Made by a program: the position numbers and the translations under genes. Shown here piece by piece: positions 6,889 to 15,303 of a stretch of 33,059 nucleotides of DNA (the stretch's first letter is position 1; the number at the start of each line of letters is the position of its first letter). The stretch lies in NCBI GenBank assembly GCA_947589055.1, contig CANPZL010000027.1:1-33059 (forward strand). Reading direction: 5' to 3'. Below the pieces are notes generated by a model. It saw only the letters and a program-made list of their open reading frames with translations. It was not told the origin of the DNA and ran no database searches. Source of the DNA: an uncultured Lachnospiraceae bacterium. GTDB taxonomy: Bacteria > Bacillota > Clostridia > Lachnospirales > Lachnospiraceae.

Positions 6889-8439
6889 ATGGATGGCCAC
6901 TATTGTATGTATTTAAGAAAATCAAGAAAAGATTTAGAAGCTGAACAGCATGGAGCCGGGGAAACTTTAGCGAATCATGAAAAAGAACTTACAGCACTTG
7001 CGAACAGATTAGAAATACAAATAGAACATATTTATAAAGAGGTCGTTTCTGGTGATACAATAGCAGCACGCCCACAAATGCAACAGCTTCTTGCAGATAT
7101 AGAAAACGGTATATGGGATGGTGTTCTAGTAACAGAGATTGAACGACTGGGCAGAGGAGCAACTATAGATCAGGGAATTATCAGTCAGGTCTTTTCTTTG
7201 TCCGGATGCAAAATTATTACACTTAACAAAATTTATGATCCAAATAATGAGTTTGATGAAGAATACTTTGAATATGGCTTATTCCAAAGTCGTCGAGAAT
7301 ATAAAGCGATCAACCGACGTCAACAACGAGGTATTGAACAATCATTAAAAGATGGAAAATGGGTATACAACCGTTCCCCTTACGGTTATAAATCTGTTAA
7401 ATTAACCGATCAAAAAGGATACAAGTTAGAAATCATTCCTGAACAAGCAGAAATAATAAAATTGATCTATGACTGTTACACTGAACGATCAATGGGATAC
7501 GGAGCCATCGGCGAAATGCTTCGTGATATGCATATTGATACAGATAAACGAAATTGGAGTTCCGCTTGCATCCAATCAATTTTAAAAAATCCCGTATACT
7601 GTGGTTGGGTAAAACGAGGACAGCGAGCAATAAAAAAGACAACTGTAAATGGGCAATTAAAATTGACCCGACCACGAGAACAGGATTTTCGTTTGTATCC
7701 AGGGTTACATGATCCCATTATTAGCCAGGAACAATTTGATAAAGTACAGCAGATGTTCGCATCTCATGATAAACATCCCATAGGTAATCAACTAGAAATC
7801 AAAAATGCTCTTGCTGGACTTGTCTATTGTAAAAAATGCGGGCAAAAAATGATACGCAGACCTGATAGCAGAGGTAACGCAAGACCCCTTATTATATGTC
7901 GAAATAAACTTTGCGATAACATAGCGGGCGATCAAGAGGTAATGACAGAAAAGACAATTTCCATATTACGAAACTATTTGGAAAGTATGGTAAGCGAAAA
8001 TCCACCGAATACCTCAATACATATAGATAAGCGTTATAATTTCCTGAACGAAACCAAGATAAAGGTTTTAGATAAACTAAAAGAGGCAGAAGGCAAATTA
8101 AATAAAACGTATGAATTGATTGAACAAGGCATATACAGTCCAGAAGAATTCCTAACAAGAAGCTCAGCGATTAAAAATGAAATATCAGATTTAGAACAAC
8201 AGCTTCAGAAAATTGAAACCGACATTGCCTGTGAAAAAGCAATAATAGACAAAAAAGAAAACTACATTCCAAAACTTAAAAATGCTTTGGAAATTTTCTA
8301 TTCTGTTTCTCCTGCAGAACAAAATGCACTTCTTATAGAGTTGATTGAGCGAATAGATTTTTTAAAGGAGCGACGCTCAAAAAATGGCCCCAAAGACAAT
8401 TTTGAACTCTTCGTTCAATTAAAAAGACCAATTTTATAG
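6889..8439 (+). CDS. Large serine recombinase (integrase/excisionase of the element)
   Basis: This is a 516-residue site-specific recombinase. The N-terminal resolvase domain (about residues 1 to 150) has the catalytic Ser12 in YLRKSRKD and later ERLGRG. The central recombinase domain (about 165 to 280) contains GKWVYNRSPYGYK and SSACIQSILKNPVYCG. A zinc ribbon with CKKCG and CRNKLCD begins near residue 313, and a coiled coil rich in Glu and Lys spans about 385 to 470, the control helix used in large serine integrases. The start is ATG behind GAAAGGA. It is the last gene of the element, pointing outward with its stop about 25 bases before the interrupted cotJC frame. This is the usual position of such an integrase next to its attachment site. 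Confidence 0.95.
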   Translation: MDGHYCMYLRKSRKDLEAEQHGAGETLANHEKELTALANRLEIQIEHIYKEVVSGDTIAARPQMQQLLADIENGIWDGVLVTEIERLGRGATIDQGIISQVFSLSGCKIITLNKIYDPNNEFDEEYFEYGLFQSRREYKAINRRQQRGIEQSLKDGKWVYNRSPYGYKSVKLTDQKGYKLEIIPEQAEIIKLIYDCYTERSMGYGAIGEMLRDMHIDTDKRNWSSACIQSILKNPVYCGWVKRGQRAIKKTTVNGQLKLTRPREQDFRLYPGLHDPIISQEQFDKVQQMFASHDKHPIGNQLEIKNALAGLVYCKKCGQKMIRRPDSRGNARPLIICRNKLCDNIAGDQEVMTEKTISILRNYLESMVSENPPNTSIHIDKRYNFLNETKIKVLDKLKEAEGKLNKTYELIEQGIYSPEEFLTRSSAIKNEISDLEQQLQKIETDIACEKAIIDKKENYIPKLKNALEIFYSVSPAEQNALLIELIERIDFLKERRSKNGPKDNFELFVQLKRPIL

Positions 8440-8486
8440 GTATTTTTTTACTGATAACTTCATGGTACAGACGAACTGGGGCATGG
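8440..8486. other. Right element-chromosome junction (attR) within cotJC
   Basis: The integrase ends at 8439. From GGT at 8464 the sequence reads GTDELGHGEIVCALIHQ in frame with the rest of CotJC, while directly upstream the frame has a stop (TAA) and no similarity to CotJC. The crossover is therefore within a few bases of 8464. The exact core dinucleotide cannot be fixed without the left end. Confidence 0.65.
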
Positions 8487-8928
8487 CGAAATTGTATGTG
8501 CCCTTATCCATCAGTTGACCCGCAACCTCTCAATGGAGGAAATTGAAAAATCGGGCTTTGATAAATACTATGTTGACCGTACTCTGGGAATCTGGCCGCA
8601 ATCAGCAGGTGGTGTTCCTTTCAACGCCTGTGAATTTGCAGTAAAGGGCGATCCGATCACGGACTTATATGAGGATATGGCAGCCGAGCAGAAGGCTCGT
8701 ACCACCTATGACAACCTGCTTCGTCTAACGAAGGACTGTCCGGAAGTATATGAGGTCATCAAATTCCTGCGTGCAAGAGAAATCGTACATTTCCAGCGGT
8801 TTGGTGAAAGCCTCCGTCTGGTACAGGATGAATTAAATTCCGATAACTTCTATGCATTCAATCCGGATTTTGATACCGCAGCTCCCTGTGTCGAGAAACC
8901 AAAAGACTGCGGTTGTGATAAGGCATAA
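8464..8928 (+). pseudogene. cotJC: cotJC 3' portion (spore coat protein / manganese-catalase family), interrupted by the element
   Basis: About 154 residues of a CotJC-like protein remain, starting at the conserved GT(D/E)ELGH motif and continuing through WPQSAGGVPFNACEF, DLYEDMAAEQKARTTYDN, REIVHFQRFGE and FYAFNPDFD to a Cys-containing tail (PKDCGCDKA). A di-manganese site of the family uses the Glu and His residues in ELGH and EIVHF. The first part of the domain and the normal start are absent; a TTG at 8515 is only an internal codon. The family forms a spore coat component with catalase-type fold. The 5' part probably lies at the far end of the element, beyond the left edge. Alternatively the 5' part is lost and this is a relic. 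Confidence 0.85.
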
Positions 8929-8962
8929 AAACCACTATGCCGGGCGGGTATTAACATGAAAA

Positions 8963-9001
8963 TGCAGGGGAATAACACTACGTTATTTCCCTGCACTTTT
9001 T
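8963..9001 (+). terminator. Intrinsic terminator after cotJC
   Basis: A 14-bp stem TGCAGGGGAATAAC (8963-8976) pairs with 8982-8995 with one G-T pair and a 5-base loop, followed by CTTTTT. The remaining sequence to about 9140 contains no gene I can support. Confidence 0.88.
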
Positions 9002-9142
9002 ACGTTTAATCCAAAAAACGATCATTCCTTGTCTATCGCCAAAGCTATTTTTTCTTCTGCTTTATCATTGTAAATGGATGGTTATATTGAACAGAGTTCA
9101 ATTATCGACACGCAAAAATCAGAAATTGTTTGCATTTAGCTA

Positions 9143-9171
9143 TTGCAGGAGATTTTTTTCTGCACTATAAT
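9143..9171 (+). promoter_or_regulatory. Promoter of abiEi
   Basis: TTGCAG (9143-9148) and TATAAT (9166-9171) are 17 bases apart. The start of transcription would fall near 9178, which rules out the ATG at 9174 as the translation start. Confidence 0.6.
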
Positions 9172-9218
9172 AAATGCGTACAAAAATGCAAAATTGCATG
9201 CAGAAAGTTGGTGTTTGC

Positions 9219-9824
9219 TTGAATCAAAAGGAGATTGCACAAAATGTGCTCAAAGGCAACGGTGGGATTGCTAAAACCGCTGACTTTGTTGCAGCAGGCA
9301 TAAAAAAATATGATGTGGCGGCGCTGTGCAAGGAGGGTTTTCTTGAGAGGATTCGCCGTGGGGTGTACCAATTGCCGGGCAGTGACCAAATCACAGAGGA
9401 GCAGCTGCTCCGTGAGTTGCTGCCACAGGGGATCGTTTGTGTGGAGTCCGCCCTGTTTCATTACGGATATAGTGATTTTGCGCCCCGTGCTTGGTCTGTC
9501 GCCGTGCCAAGAACGGCGTCCCGGTCAGTCGGCAAAATCGAGGAATTTCCGATCAGGGCCTATTACATTCAAAAGGAGTATTTTCCAATCGGGAAAACCG
9601 TTGAGAGCTTCAACGGTGTGAAGCTTCCTGTATATGATCGGGAACGCACCATTTGTGACTGCTTCAAATACCGGACAAAGCTCGACAATGAAACCTTCAA
9701 CAAGGCGTTGAATGCCTATGTCGCAGATGACCGAAAAAAACTCGCCAATTTGTCCGTGTATGCAAAAAAGATGAAGCTATACAAAAAAGTAATGAGCGTG
9801 ATGGAGGTGTTGCTGAATGGCTGA
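9219..9824 (+). CDS. abiEi: AbiEi-family antitoxin (type IV TA / abortive infection)
   Basis: The protein has the N-terminal winged-helix part of AbiEi (LNQKEIAQNVL to YDVAALCKEGFLERIRRGVYQLP). The C-terminal antitoxin domain follows, with VCVESALFHYGYSDFAPRAWSVAVPR and VYDRERTICDCFKYRTKLDNETFNKALNAYV. It would neutralise the AbiEii nucleotidyltransferase toxin and autoregulate the operon. I prefer the TTG at 9219 because family members start at N-Q-K-E and because the promoter covers 9174; an ATG at 9198 is the alternative. The toxin gene overlaps its end by eight bases but is broken, so this antitoxin is now an orphan. Confidence 0.88.
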   Translation: MNQKEIAQNVLKGNGGIAKTADFVAAGIKKYDVAALCKEGFLERIRRGVYQLPGSDQITEEQLLRELLPQGIVCVESALFHYGYSDFAPRAWSVAVPRTASRSVGKIEEFPIRAYYIQKEYFPIGKTVESFNGVKLPVYDRERTICDCFKYRTKLDNETFNKALNAYVADDRKKLANLSVYAKKMKLYKKVMSVMEVLLNG

Positions 9825-9984
9825 TATTGCTGCGTCCGTGCTGGCACGGCTGAAAAACAAAGCAAATGAAAGCGGCAGAAGCTATCAGCTATGTTTACAG
9901 CTTTTCTGCCAAGAAGAATTTCTACGTCGCTTGGAAAAGTCCAAGTATGCAGATAATCTTATACTGAAAGGCGGGTTATTTATC
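9817..9984 (+). pseudogene. abiEii: abiEii toxin, 5' fragment only
   Basis: The start matches AbiEii: ADIAASVLARLKNKANESGR, then LFCQEEFLRRLEKSKYADNLILKGG, the segment leading into the nucleotidyltransferase GS-like motif. Similarity ends at about codon 56, before any catalytic residues. The frame then runs through the antisense of the convergent gene and stops at 10080. A functional AbiEii is roughly 290 residues. The fragment therefore cannot be a working toxin. Confidence 0.85.
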
Positions 9985-10547
9985 AATCGTTCATCATACA
10001 ATTCCTTCTGCTGTTCTCTCCTTTGTATTTCCCTCTCTGCCCGTCGTTCCCAAAAGGCGTCCTTCGACTTTTCTTTATAAAGACGGCTGCCCCGTCCGTT
10101 CTGATACTCCGGATACCAGCTCTGGCCAATATGCTCCTGCACGGACGCACCGAAATGCTCAACATGATAGCGGCCTCCCGCCATAGCCCACGGATTATTA
10201 AAGGCAAGATCCCGTTTCAGATAATCAAGTACCCATGCTTCATATTCCGGATCTTTTTTCATAGCCTCAAATCCTGCATCGGAAATATGAATAGAGATCG
10301 TATCCTGCATCTGCGTCGGGTGAATCGGGATCGCAGAAATCTTATTATAAATATACGCTTTGTATTCCTCCATCGTCATATCCGATTTGGATATTTTATC
10401 AATACCGGCATTTTTTGCCGCCTCTAATACTGCTTCCACGTTTTCCGCAAACGCTTTGGGAATGGGTGTTTTTTCTTTCATTTCATAGCTTTTCATGAGC
10501 CCCTGATATGCTCTTGTCAGATAATTGATATGTAACATATTTTCCAT
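9885..10547 (-). pseudogene. Unknown Lachnospiraceae-type protein, 3' truncated and fused to antisense abiEii
   Basis: The ATG at 10547 behind GGAGGGG opens a 220-residue frame. Residues 1 to about 187 are hydrophilic, with PTQMQDTISIHISDAGFEAMKKDPEYEAWVLDYL, NPWAMAGGRYHVEHFGAS and a final basic coiled region (DAFWERRAEREIQRREQQ). This resembles an uncharacterised protein family common in Lachnospiraceae (possibly DUF6033, recalled without checking). From about 9985 downward the frame reads the reverse complement of the abiEii fragment, giving an unrelated tail. The natural C-terminus is therefore missing. An upstream in-frame extension to 10691 has no ribosome site and is not included. Confidence 0.65.
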
Positions 10548-10718
10548 GCTTTCCCCTCCGGAATCAAATGATCGCAATCCGCTTTTGTTTTCTAATATAT
10601 CGGGCATATCTGCATTGGAATTGACCGCTTTGACGCAACCGGGCCCTTTTCTGGTGCAAGTGGACGTCAGGGCCGCCGCTGAAAGAAACATGAAAGAATT
10701 ATTTCATATTAAAAAAAT

Positions 10719-10747
10719 TTGCTTTTTTTTCAAAAAATGGGTATGCT
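10719..10747 (+). promoter_or_regulatory. Promoter of the HD-domain gene
   Basis: TTGCTT (10719-10724) and TATGCT (10742-10747) are 17 bases apart, about 40 bases before the ATG at 10789. Confidence 0.5.
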
Positions 10748-10788
10748 AATCATAGTTGAAAACAACGAGTATATCTTGAGGAAAGAAT

Positions 10789-11277
10789 ATGAACACGGAA
10801 CGACTAAAATATGGGATCCGCATTTTACACGAAGAAATCCGGAATCTAAAAACTACTGCCTTTACCAAAAACAAAACATTTGTACAGCATGGTGATACCA
10901 GTCTGTATCAGCACTGTATATCCGTTGCATATCGAAGCATCATCATCGCTGTCCGTTTTCACATAAAGGTGGATATGCGTTCTATGATACGGGGTGCTTT
11001 ACTCCATGACTACTATCTATATGACTGGCACAACAAAGAGGTGCGAAGCAAACTGCACGGCTTCCGCCACCCAAGAATCGCCTATGAAAACGCCTGTCGT
11101 GACTTCAATCTGAACCCTATCGAAAAAGATACGATCCGGAAGCATATGTTTCCGCTTACTCCCAAGCCTCCAAGATACAAAGAGGGTTGGATCATCAGTA
11201 TCGCTGATAAACTATGCTCTGTTCAGGAAACCTTTCATATGAAAACCTCCCTGTGGAAACCGATCCAATTTCTGTAA
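10789..11277 (+). CDS. HD-domain phosphohydrolase family protein
   Basis: This is a 162-residue soluble protein with the HD signature: YQHCISVAYRS supplies the first His, GALLHDYYLYDW the His-Asp pair, then HGFRHPRIAYENA and a later ISIADKLCS with the final Asp. These residues normally bind a divalent metal for phosphate ester or nucleotide hydrolysis. The substrate is unknown. It starts behind TTGAGGAAAG, is a single gene, and converges on mntP about 40 bases away. Similar stand-alone HD proteins are common in Clostridia, often annotated only by domain. Confidence 0.88.
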   Translation: MNTERLKYGIRILHEEIRNLKTTAFTKNKTFVQHGDTSLYQHCISVAYRSIIIAVRFHIKVDMRSMIRGALLHDYYLYDWHNKEVRSKLHGFRHPRIAYENACRDFNLNPIEKDTIRKHMFPLTPKPPRYKEGWIISIADKLCSVQETFHMKTSLWKPIQFL

Positions 11278-11316
11278 ATCAAATTCCGCATAGTCTGGCA
11301 GCTTTCTAATTAGTTT

Positions 11317-11895
11317 TTAAACATGAAACAGCTTGTCCAGCACTCCAAGATGTTCTAACAGTACCTTAACACCGATCAGAATCAGGATGATCCCGCCAAA
11401 GATTTCTGCTTTTGCTTTGTACTTCATACCAAATGCATTTCCAATCTTCACGCCGAAATAGGAAAATAAAAATGTAATGATCCCGATAAAGGATACAGCA
11501 GGGATAAGCTGAACCTTAAGGAACGCAAAGGTGACACCTACTGCAAGGGCATCAATACTAGTCGCTACCGCAAGAGGAAGCATAGCTTTTACCCCAAAGG
11601 AAGCATTTAACGGTTCCTCTTCCTTCTGTAATGCTTCCCGGATCATATTCCCACCGATAACAGACAATAACAAAAAAGCAATCCAATGATCAAAATTTTC
11701 GATCAAATGATTAAAATTCGCCCCCAGCAAATATCCCAGTAATGGCATTAACGCCTGAAACCCGCCAAAATACAGACCGGTAATCACTCTATACTTCAGC
11801 TTTGCCTCCTTTACGGAAAGCCCCTTGCAGACGGATACTGCAAATGCATCCATTGACAGTCCGATGGCAAGAATCAACAGTTCCCAGATACTCAT
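11317..11895 (-). CDS. mntP: MntP-family manganese efflux pump
   Basis: This is a 192-residue membrane protein of six predicted helices in two related halves. [15 protein letters not shown] in the first half and [15 protein letters not shown] in the second carry the paired Asp residues typical of MntP (YebN). MntP exports Mn(II) across the inner membrane. It starts behind a GGGGGA site 44 bases after the P-type ATPase gene and is probably the last gene of the arsR-hma-ATPase operon. The short leader leaves no room for the yybP-ykoY manganese riboswitch often found before mntP, so control more likely comes from the upstream operon promoter. Confidence 0.93.
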   Translation of the reverse strand: MSIWELLILAIGLSMDAFAVSVCKGLSVKEAKLKYRVITGLYFGGFQALMPLLGYLLGANFNHLIENFDHWIAFLLLSVIGGNMIREALQKEEEPLNASFGVKAMLPLAVATSIDALAVGVTFAFLKVQLIPAVSFIGIITFLFSYFGVKIGNAFGMKYKAKAEIFGGIILILIGVKVLLEHLGVLDKLFHV

Positions 11896-11939
11896 CTTGG
11901 TTTCCCCCGGTATATTTTAATATCTAAACCGATTATACA

Positions 11940-13835
11940 TTACAGTTTTTTCGTATGCAAGGCTCTGGCGGCATTCAAAACAGCAAGCACCATAACCCCT
12001 ACATCCGCCAGAATAGCGATCCACATATTGATGAGGCGGAAGGGAATAAGAATCAGGCAGATTCCCTTTACTAACAGGGCAAACACGATATTTTCATAGG
12101 CGATGAAAAGCGTTTTTCTGGAAATCTTCATGGCAAGTGCAATCTTTAACGGATCATCGTCCATCAAAACTACATCTGCCGCCTCGATAGCCGCATCTGA
12201 ACCTAATGCCCCCATCGCAATTCCCACGTCCGCTCTGGAAAGCACCGGAGCATCATTGACACCATCGCCCACAAACGCCAGTTTTTCCTTTTCCTTCCGT
12301 TCCGCCAGAAGCGTCTCTACTCGCTCTACTTTATCGACAGGGAGCAGTTGTCCGTATACCTCATCTATATCCAGTTCCTTTGCAATCGTTTCCGCTACCT
12401 GCTTCCCATCTCCGGTCAGCATGATCGTCCGTTTTACGCCTGCCTCCTTTAATCCACGGATTGCCTCCTTGGAATGCTCTTTTACTACGTCGCTAATTAA
12501 AATATACCCTGCATATTGCCGGTCAACCGCAACATAAACTACGGTTCCGAGTTTTTCCGGTTTCTCATACGCAACTCCCAGTTCGTCCATCAGCTTTTCA
12601 TTTCCGGCGGCTACCGCTATTCCGTTTACACAAGCTTTTACACCGTGACCGCCTAATTCCTCTACCTGAGAAAGCAGATGACTGTCCAGTTCCTTTCCGT
12701 AGGCTTCCCGGATACTCCGTCCAATAGGGTGAGTGGAATAATTCTCCGCATAAGCCGCATAATAAAGCAGTTCTTCCTCTCTGCCTGCTTCAGCAGGACA
12801 AAGCTCTACCACCTGAAAAACTCCCTTTGTCAAAGTACCCGTTTTGTCAAATACCATATACTTTACCTTTGACAAGGCTTCCAGATAATTGGAGCCTTTA
12901 ACCAAGATTCCTCTGGCGGAAGCACCGCCGATTCCTCCAAAGAAACTCAACGGGATCGAGATTACCAATGCGCAGGGGCAGCTTACGACCAAAAAGCTCA
13001 AGGCACTGATTATCCAGACAGACCAATTCGGAGGCAGATGAAGAAACAGCCTTATCAGAGGCGGAAAAACTGCTAGCAAAAGTGCCAGCCCGCACACCAC
13101 CGGCGTATAGATTTTCGCAAATCTGGTGATAAAATTCTCTGAACGGGATTTCTTCATGCTGGAATTCTCTACCAGATCCAGAATCTTGGAAACGGTAGAT
13201 TCCCCGAATTCCTTTGTCGTCTTTATCTTTAAAAGCCCTCGGATATTGACACAGCCGCTGATCACCTCGTCCCCCGGTACCACCTCTTTCGGCAGACTTT
13301 CACCGGTCAACGCACTGGTATTCAAGGTACTGTCTCCTTCCAAGATGATCCCGTCAATGGGAATCCGCTCTCCCGGTTGAACGACGATAACACTGCCTGT
13401 TGCGACCTCCTCCGGATCGACCTGTTCCAGCCCATGCTCGCCTTCAATATTAGCGAAATCCGGACGAATATCCATCAATGCAGCTATGCTTTTCCGGCTC
13501 TTTCCCACTGCACAGGACTGAAACAGCTCTCCGATCTGATAAAAGAGCATAACTGCCACGCCCTCTGCAAAATCTCCGCCATTTTTAACGCCGATACACA
13601 TCGACCCAAGACTGGCAACCGCCATGAGGAAATTCTCATCAAACGCCCTGCCATGTGCGATTCCCAGCGCTGCCTTCCGCAAAATATCATATCCGATGAT
13701 CAGATAAGGAACCAAAAACATCACGAGCTGGATCCATACGGAAAGTTTCACAAAATGCGTGATTCCGATTCCTGCAAGAAGCAATACTGCTGATATAATA
13801 ATGCGATATAAAACTTTTTTTTGTTTTCCAGTCAT
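11940..13835 (-). CDS. P1B-type heavy-metal-transporting ATPase (ZntA/CadA-like)
   Basis: The 631-residue protein has all core P-type motifs: TGES (177-180) in the actuator, the metal-binding CPC motif in SCPCAL (Cys286, Cys288), the phosphorylated Asp330 in DKTGT, an HP motif in STHPIGRSI and GDGVNDAP near the end. CPC fits Zn(II)/Cd(II)/Pb(II) or Cu(I) pumps; the overall sequence and the SmtB-type sensor upstream favour zinc or cadmium export. No metal-binding domain is present at the N-terminus; instead the preceding gene encodes it separately. It starts behind GAGGTGG 30 bases after that gene. Confidence 0.93.
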   Translation of the reverse strand: MTGKQKKVLYRIIISAVLLLAGIGITHFVKLSVWIQLVMFLVPYLIIGYDILRKAALGIAHGRAFDENFLMAVASLGSMCIGVKNGGDFAEGVAVMLFYQIGELFQSCAVGKSRKSIAALMDIRPDFANIEGEHGLEQVDPEEVATGSVIVVQPGERIPIDGIILEGDSTLNTSALTGESLPKEVVPGDEVISGCVNIRGLLKIKTTKEFGESTVSKILDLVENSSMKKSRSENFITRFAKIYTPVVCGLALLLAVFPPLIRLFLHLPPNWSVWIISALSFLVVSCPCALVISIPLSFFGGIGGASARGILVKGSNYLEALSKVKYMVFDKTGTLTKGVFQVVELCPAEAGREEELLYYAAYAENYSTHPIGRSIREAYGKELDSHLLSQVEELGGHGVKACVNGIAVAAGNEKLMDELGVAYEKPEKLGTVVYVAVDRQYAGYILISDVVKEHSKEAIRGLKEAGVKRTIMLTGDGKQVAETIAKELDIDEVYGQLLPVDKVERVETLLAERKEKEKLAFVGDGVNDAPVLSRADVGIAMGALGSDAAIEAADVVLMDDDPLKIALAMKISRKTLFIAYENIVFALLVKGICLILIPFRLINMWIAILADVGVMVLAVLNAARALHTKKL

Positions 13836-13865
13836 AGCTGTACCACCTCACGCCTTCATTTTTCC

Positions 13866-14084
13866 TTATAAAAATATCTGGCAATCCGGCTCTGCTTTCC
13901 GACAGGCCGCCAAGACTGCGTTCATAACCGCCGACTCTTGTGTTCCCTCCTGAAACTCAATCTTCATTTTCTGGGTCATAAAGCTGACAGTTGCATCCTC
14001 AACCCCTGCCACCTTCTTTGCCGCTTCTTCCATTTCCAATGCACAGTTTGCACAATCAACCTCGATCTTATATGTTTTCTTCAT
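13866..14084 (-). CDS. Stand-alone heavy-metal-associated (HMA) domain protein
   Basis: This is a 72-residue ferredoxin-like metal-binding domain. It starts KKTYKIEVDCANCALEMEEAA, where CANC is the metal-binding CxxC, and GVEDATVSFMTQKMKIEF is the following strand pattern. A second pair of Cys residues occurs near the C-terminus (CRKAEPDC). Such domains deliver or sense metal for P1B ATPases and are usually fused to them; here the next gene is an ATPase lacking the domain. The gene has its own AAGGAG site and a stop codon, with a clear gap to the ATPase, so the split looks natural rather than a sequencing frameshift. Confidence 0.92.
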   Translation of the reverse strand: MKKTYKIEVDCANCALEMEEAAKKVAGVEDATVSFMTQKMKIEFQEGTQESAVMNAVLAACRKAEPDCQIFL

Positions 14085-14107
14085 CTTGAAACTCCTTTCC
14101 TGCTCCT

Positions 14108-14449
14108 TTATTCTTCTACATGCTCCATTCCCATTTTAATAATATGATAAACGTGTTCATCGTCCAGTGCGTAATAGATACTTTTCCCCTCCCGCCGGAA
14201 CCTAACCAGCTTCGCATCCTTTAATATCCGAAGCTGATGACTGACGGAGGACTGACTCATATTCAGCAGTTCGGCAATATCACCCACGCACAGTTCGTTT
14301 TCAAATAATGCATACAAAATCCGAATCCTGGTAGAATCCCCAAATACCTTAAACAGCTCCGCAAGCTCATATAAGATTTCTTCCGGCGGCTGGGTATTTA
14401 CCAGCTCTTCTAAGCCTTTGACTGCTTCTTCCTTCTGCTCCTGTTCCAT
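14108..14449 (-). CDS. ArsR/SmtB-family metal-responsive repressor
   Basis: This is a 113-residue winged-helix repressor. The region FKVFGDSTRIRILYAL through ELCVGDIAELLNMSQSSVSHQLRILK contains the recognition helix, and the wing is VRFRREGKSIYYAL. The C-terminal helix has Asp97, His99, His110 and Glu113 in the spacing DxHx10HxxE, the alpha-5 zinc site known from SmtB. The alpha-3 site is incomplete: ELCVGD has only one of the two Cys of the CadC-type ELCVCD. This suggests a zinc sensor. It is the first gene of the hma-ATPase-mntP operon and probably represses its own promoter. Confidence 0.93.
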   Translation of the reverse strand: MEQEQKEEAVKGLEELVNTQPPEEILYELAELFKVFGDSTRIRILYALFENELCVGDIAELLNMSQSSVSHQLRILKDAKLVRFRREGKSIYYALDDEHVYHIIKMGMEHVEE

Positions 14450-14480
14450 AGCCTCTCCTTTCGTTTCGATTCTTATATTT

Positions 14481-14535
14481 TAATATATGTTCATTTGTTC
14501 ATATGTATTATCCCTCATATGTGTAGTTTTGTCAA
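14481..14535 (-). promoter_or_regulatory. Promoter and candidate ArsR/SmtB operator of the metal-efflux operon
   Basis: On the minus strand TTGACA (complement of 14530-14535) is 17 bases from GATAAT (complement of 14507-14512). Immediately downstream and overlapping the -10, 14481-14510 contains two ATGAACA-type half sites flanked by CATAT/ATATG and TAATA/TATTA. The ATGAACA and AT-rich flanks resemble known operators of this repressor family. Confidence 0.7.
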
Positions 14536-14625
14536 TAGAAAAATCATTTAAACTAAAAATACTCCTCCTTTCCCGTATCGGTAAGGGGAAGCATTTTTAT
14601 CCGGATGGAATTTCTGTCCATACGA

Positions 14626-15270
14626 TCAAGGAAAAAAATCCAGTAAATCCTTTAAGCTCTCTCCCAAATAGGTCAGCATGGGCTTTAATTCCTCCTCCGG
14701 CTGGGTCTGATCCGGTATCATAATTACCCGGCAGCCCGCTGTATATGCAGACTGAATGCCATTCGGGGAATCCTCTACCGCATAGACTGTCTCCGGAACC
14801 GCATGCAATCTTTCACAAGCGTATACATAAATATCCTTTGCCGGTTTTCCATGCTTCACCATCGTAGCGCAAATGATGGAAGAAAAATAGGAAAGTAATC
14901 CCGTTTCTTTTAGATACGCCTGCGTTCGTTCTAAATCCGAAGCAGTCACGATCGCCAGACAATGGCCCCGTCGGTGCAATTCTTCCAATACCTCTTTTGC
15001 ATACGGTTTTACCGGAATGCCAACCTTTTTAAGTTCTGCATTCATCAACTCTACCCGTCGTTTTCGTATTTTCTGATACTCCGCCTTTTCACCAAAGAAT
15101 TCCCGTATCCGCTCCTCTGCAAAGGGATGTCCCAGACTTCGCAGAGAAAGTGCCTGAACATCAGTCATGGTATATCCGCAGTCCGCTGCCGCCTGTTTCC
15201 AAAACCGGCGATAATACCGTTCCGTGTCCAACAATGTACCGTCCATATCAAACAATATGATTTCCTCCAT
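14626..15270 (-). CDS. HAD-superfamily phosphatase/phosphomutase, subfamily IA (beta-PGM-like)
   Basis: The 214-residue protein has the HAD catalytic motif FDMDGTLLDTE with nucleophile Asp8 and acid/base Asp10. Motif II is IVTASD, and Lys in VKHGKPAKDIY and EDSPNGIQSAYTAG complete motifs III and IV. A helical cap lies at about residues 15 to 85, as in beta-phosphoglucomutase and related sugar-phosphate phosphatases. The exact substrate cannot be told. It follows the CDF transporter gene by 33 bases with an AACGGAGGAAAGG site, so it is co-transcribed with it. Confidence 0.88.
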   Translation of the reverse strand: MEEIILFDMDGTLLDTERYYRRFWKQAAADCGYTMTDVQALSLRSLGHPFAEERIREFFGEKAEYQKIRKRRVELMNAELKKVGIPVKPYAKEVLEELHRRGHCLAIVTASDLERTQAYLKETGLLSYFSSIICATMVKHGKPAKDIYVYACERLHAVPETVYAVEDSPNGIQSAYTAGCRVIMIPDQTQPEEELKPMLTYLGESLKDLLDFFP

Positions 15271-15303
15271 CTGCCTTTCCTCCGTTTCAAAACCGTCTTA
15301 AAA

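Noticed and set aside
6785..6925. Longer 76-residue version of the toxin frame
   Set aside because: Its start lies upstream of the visible promoter; only the last 29-33 residues have a ribosome site and a membrane-peptide character.
11896..11939. yybP-ykoY manganese riboswitch before mntP
   Set aside because: The 44-base gap is far too short for this riboswitch.
12103..12537. 144-residue plus-strand frame within the P-type ATPase gene
   Set aside because: Ser-rich antisense of a well-conserved ATPase; no ribosome site.
14560..14600. Terminator after the HAD gene
   Set aside because: A 7-bp stem with a G-T pair and a late T tract is visible but too weak to call.
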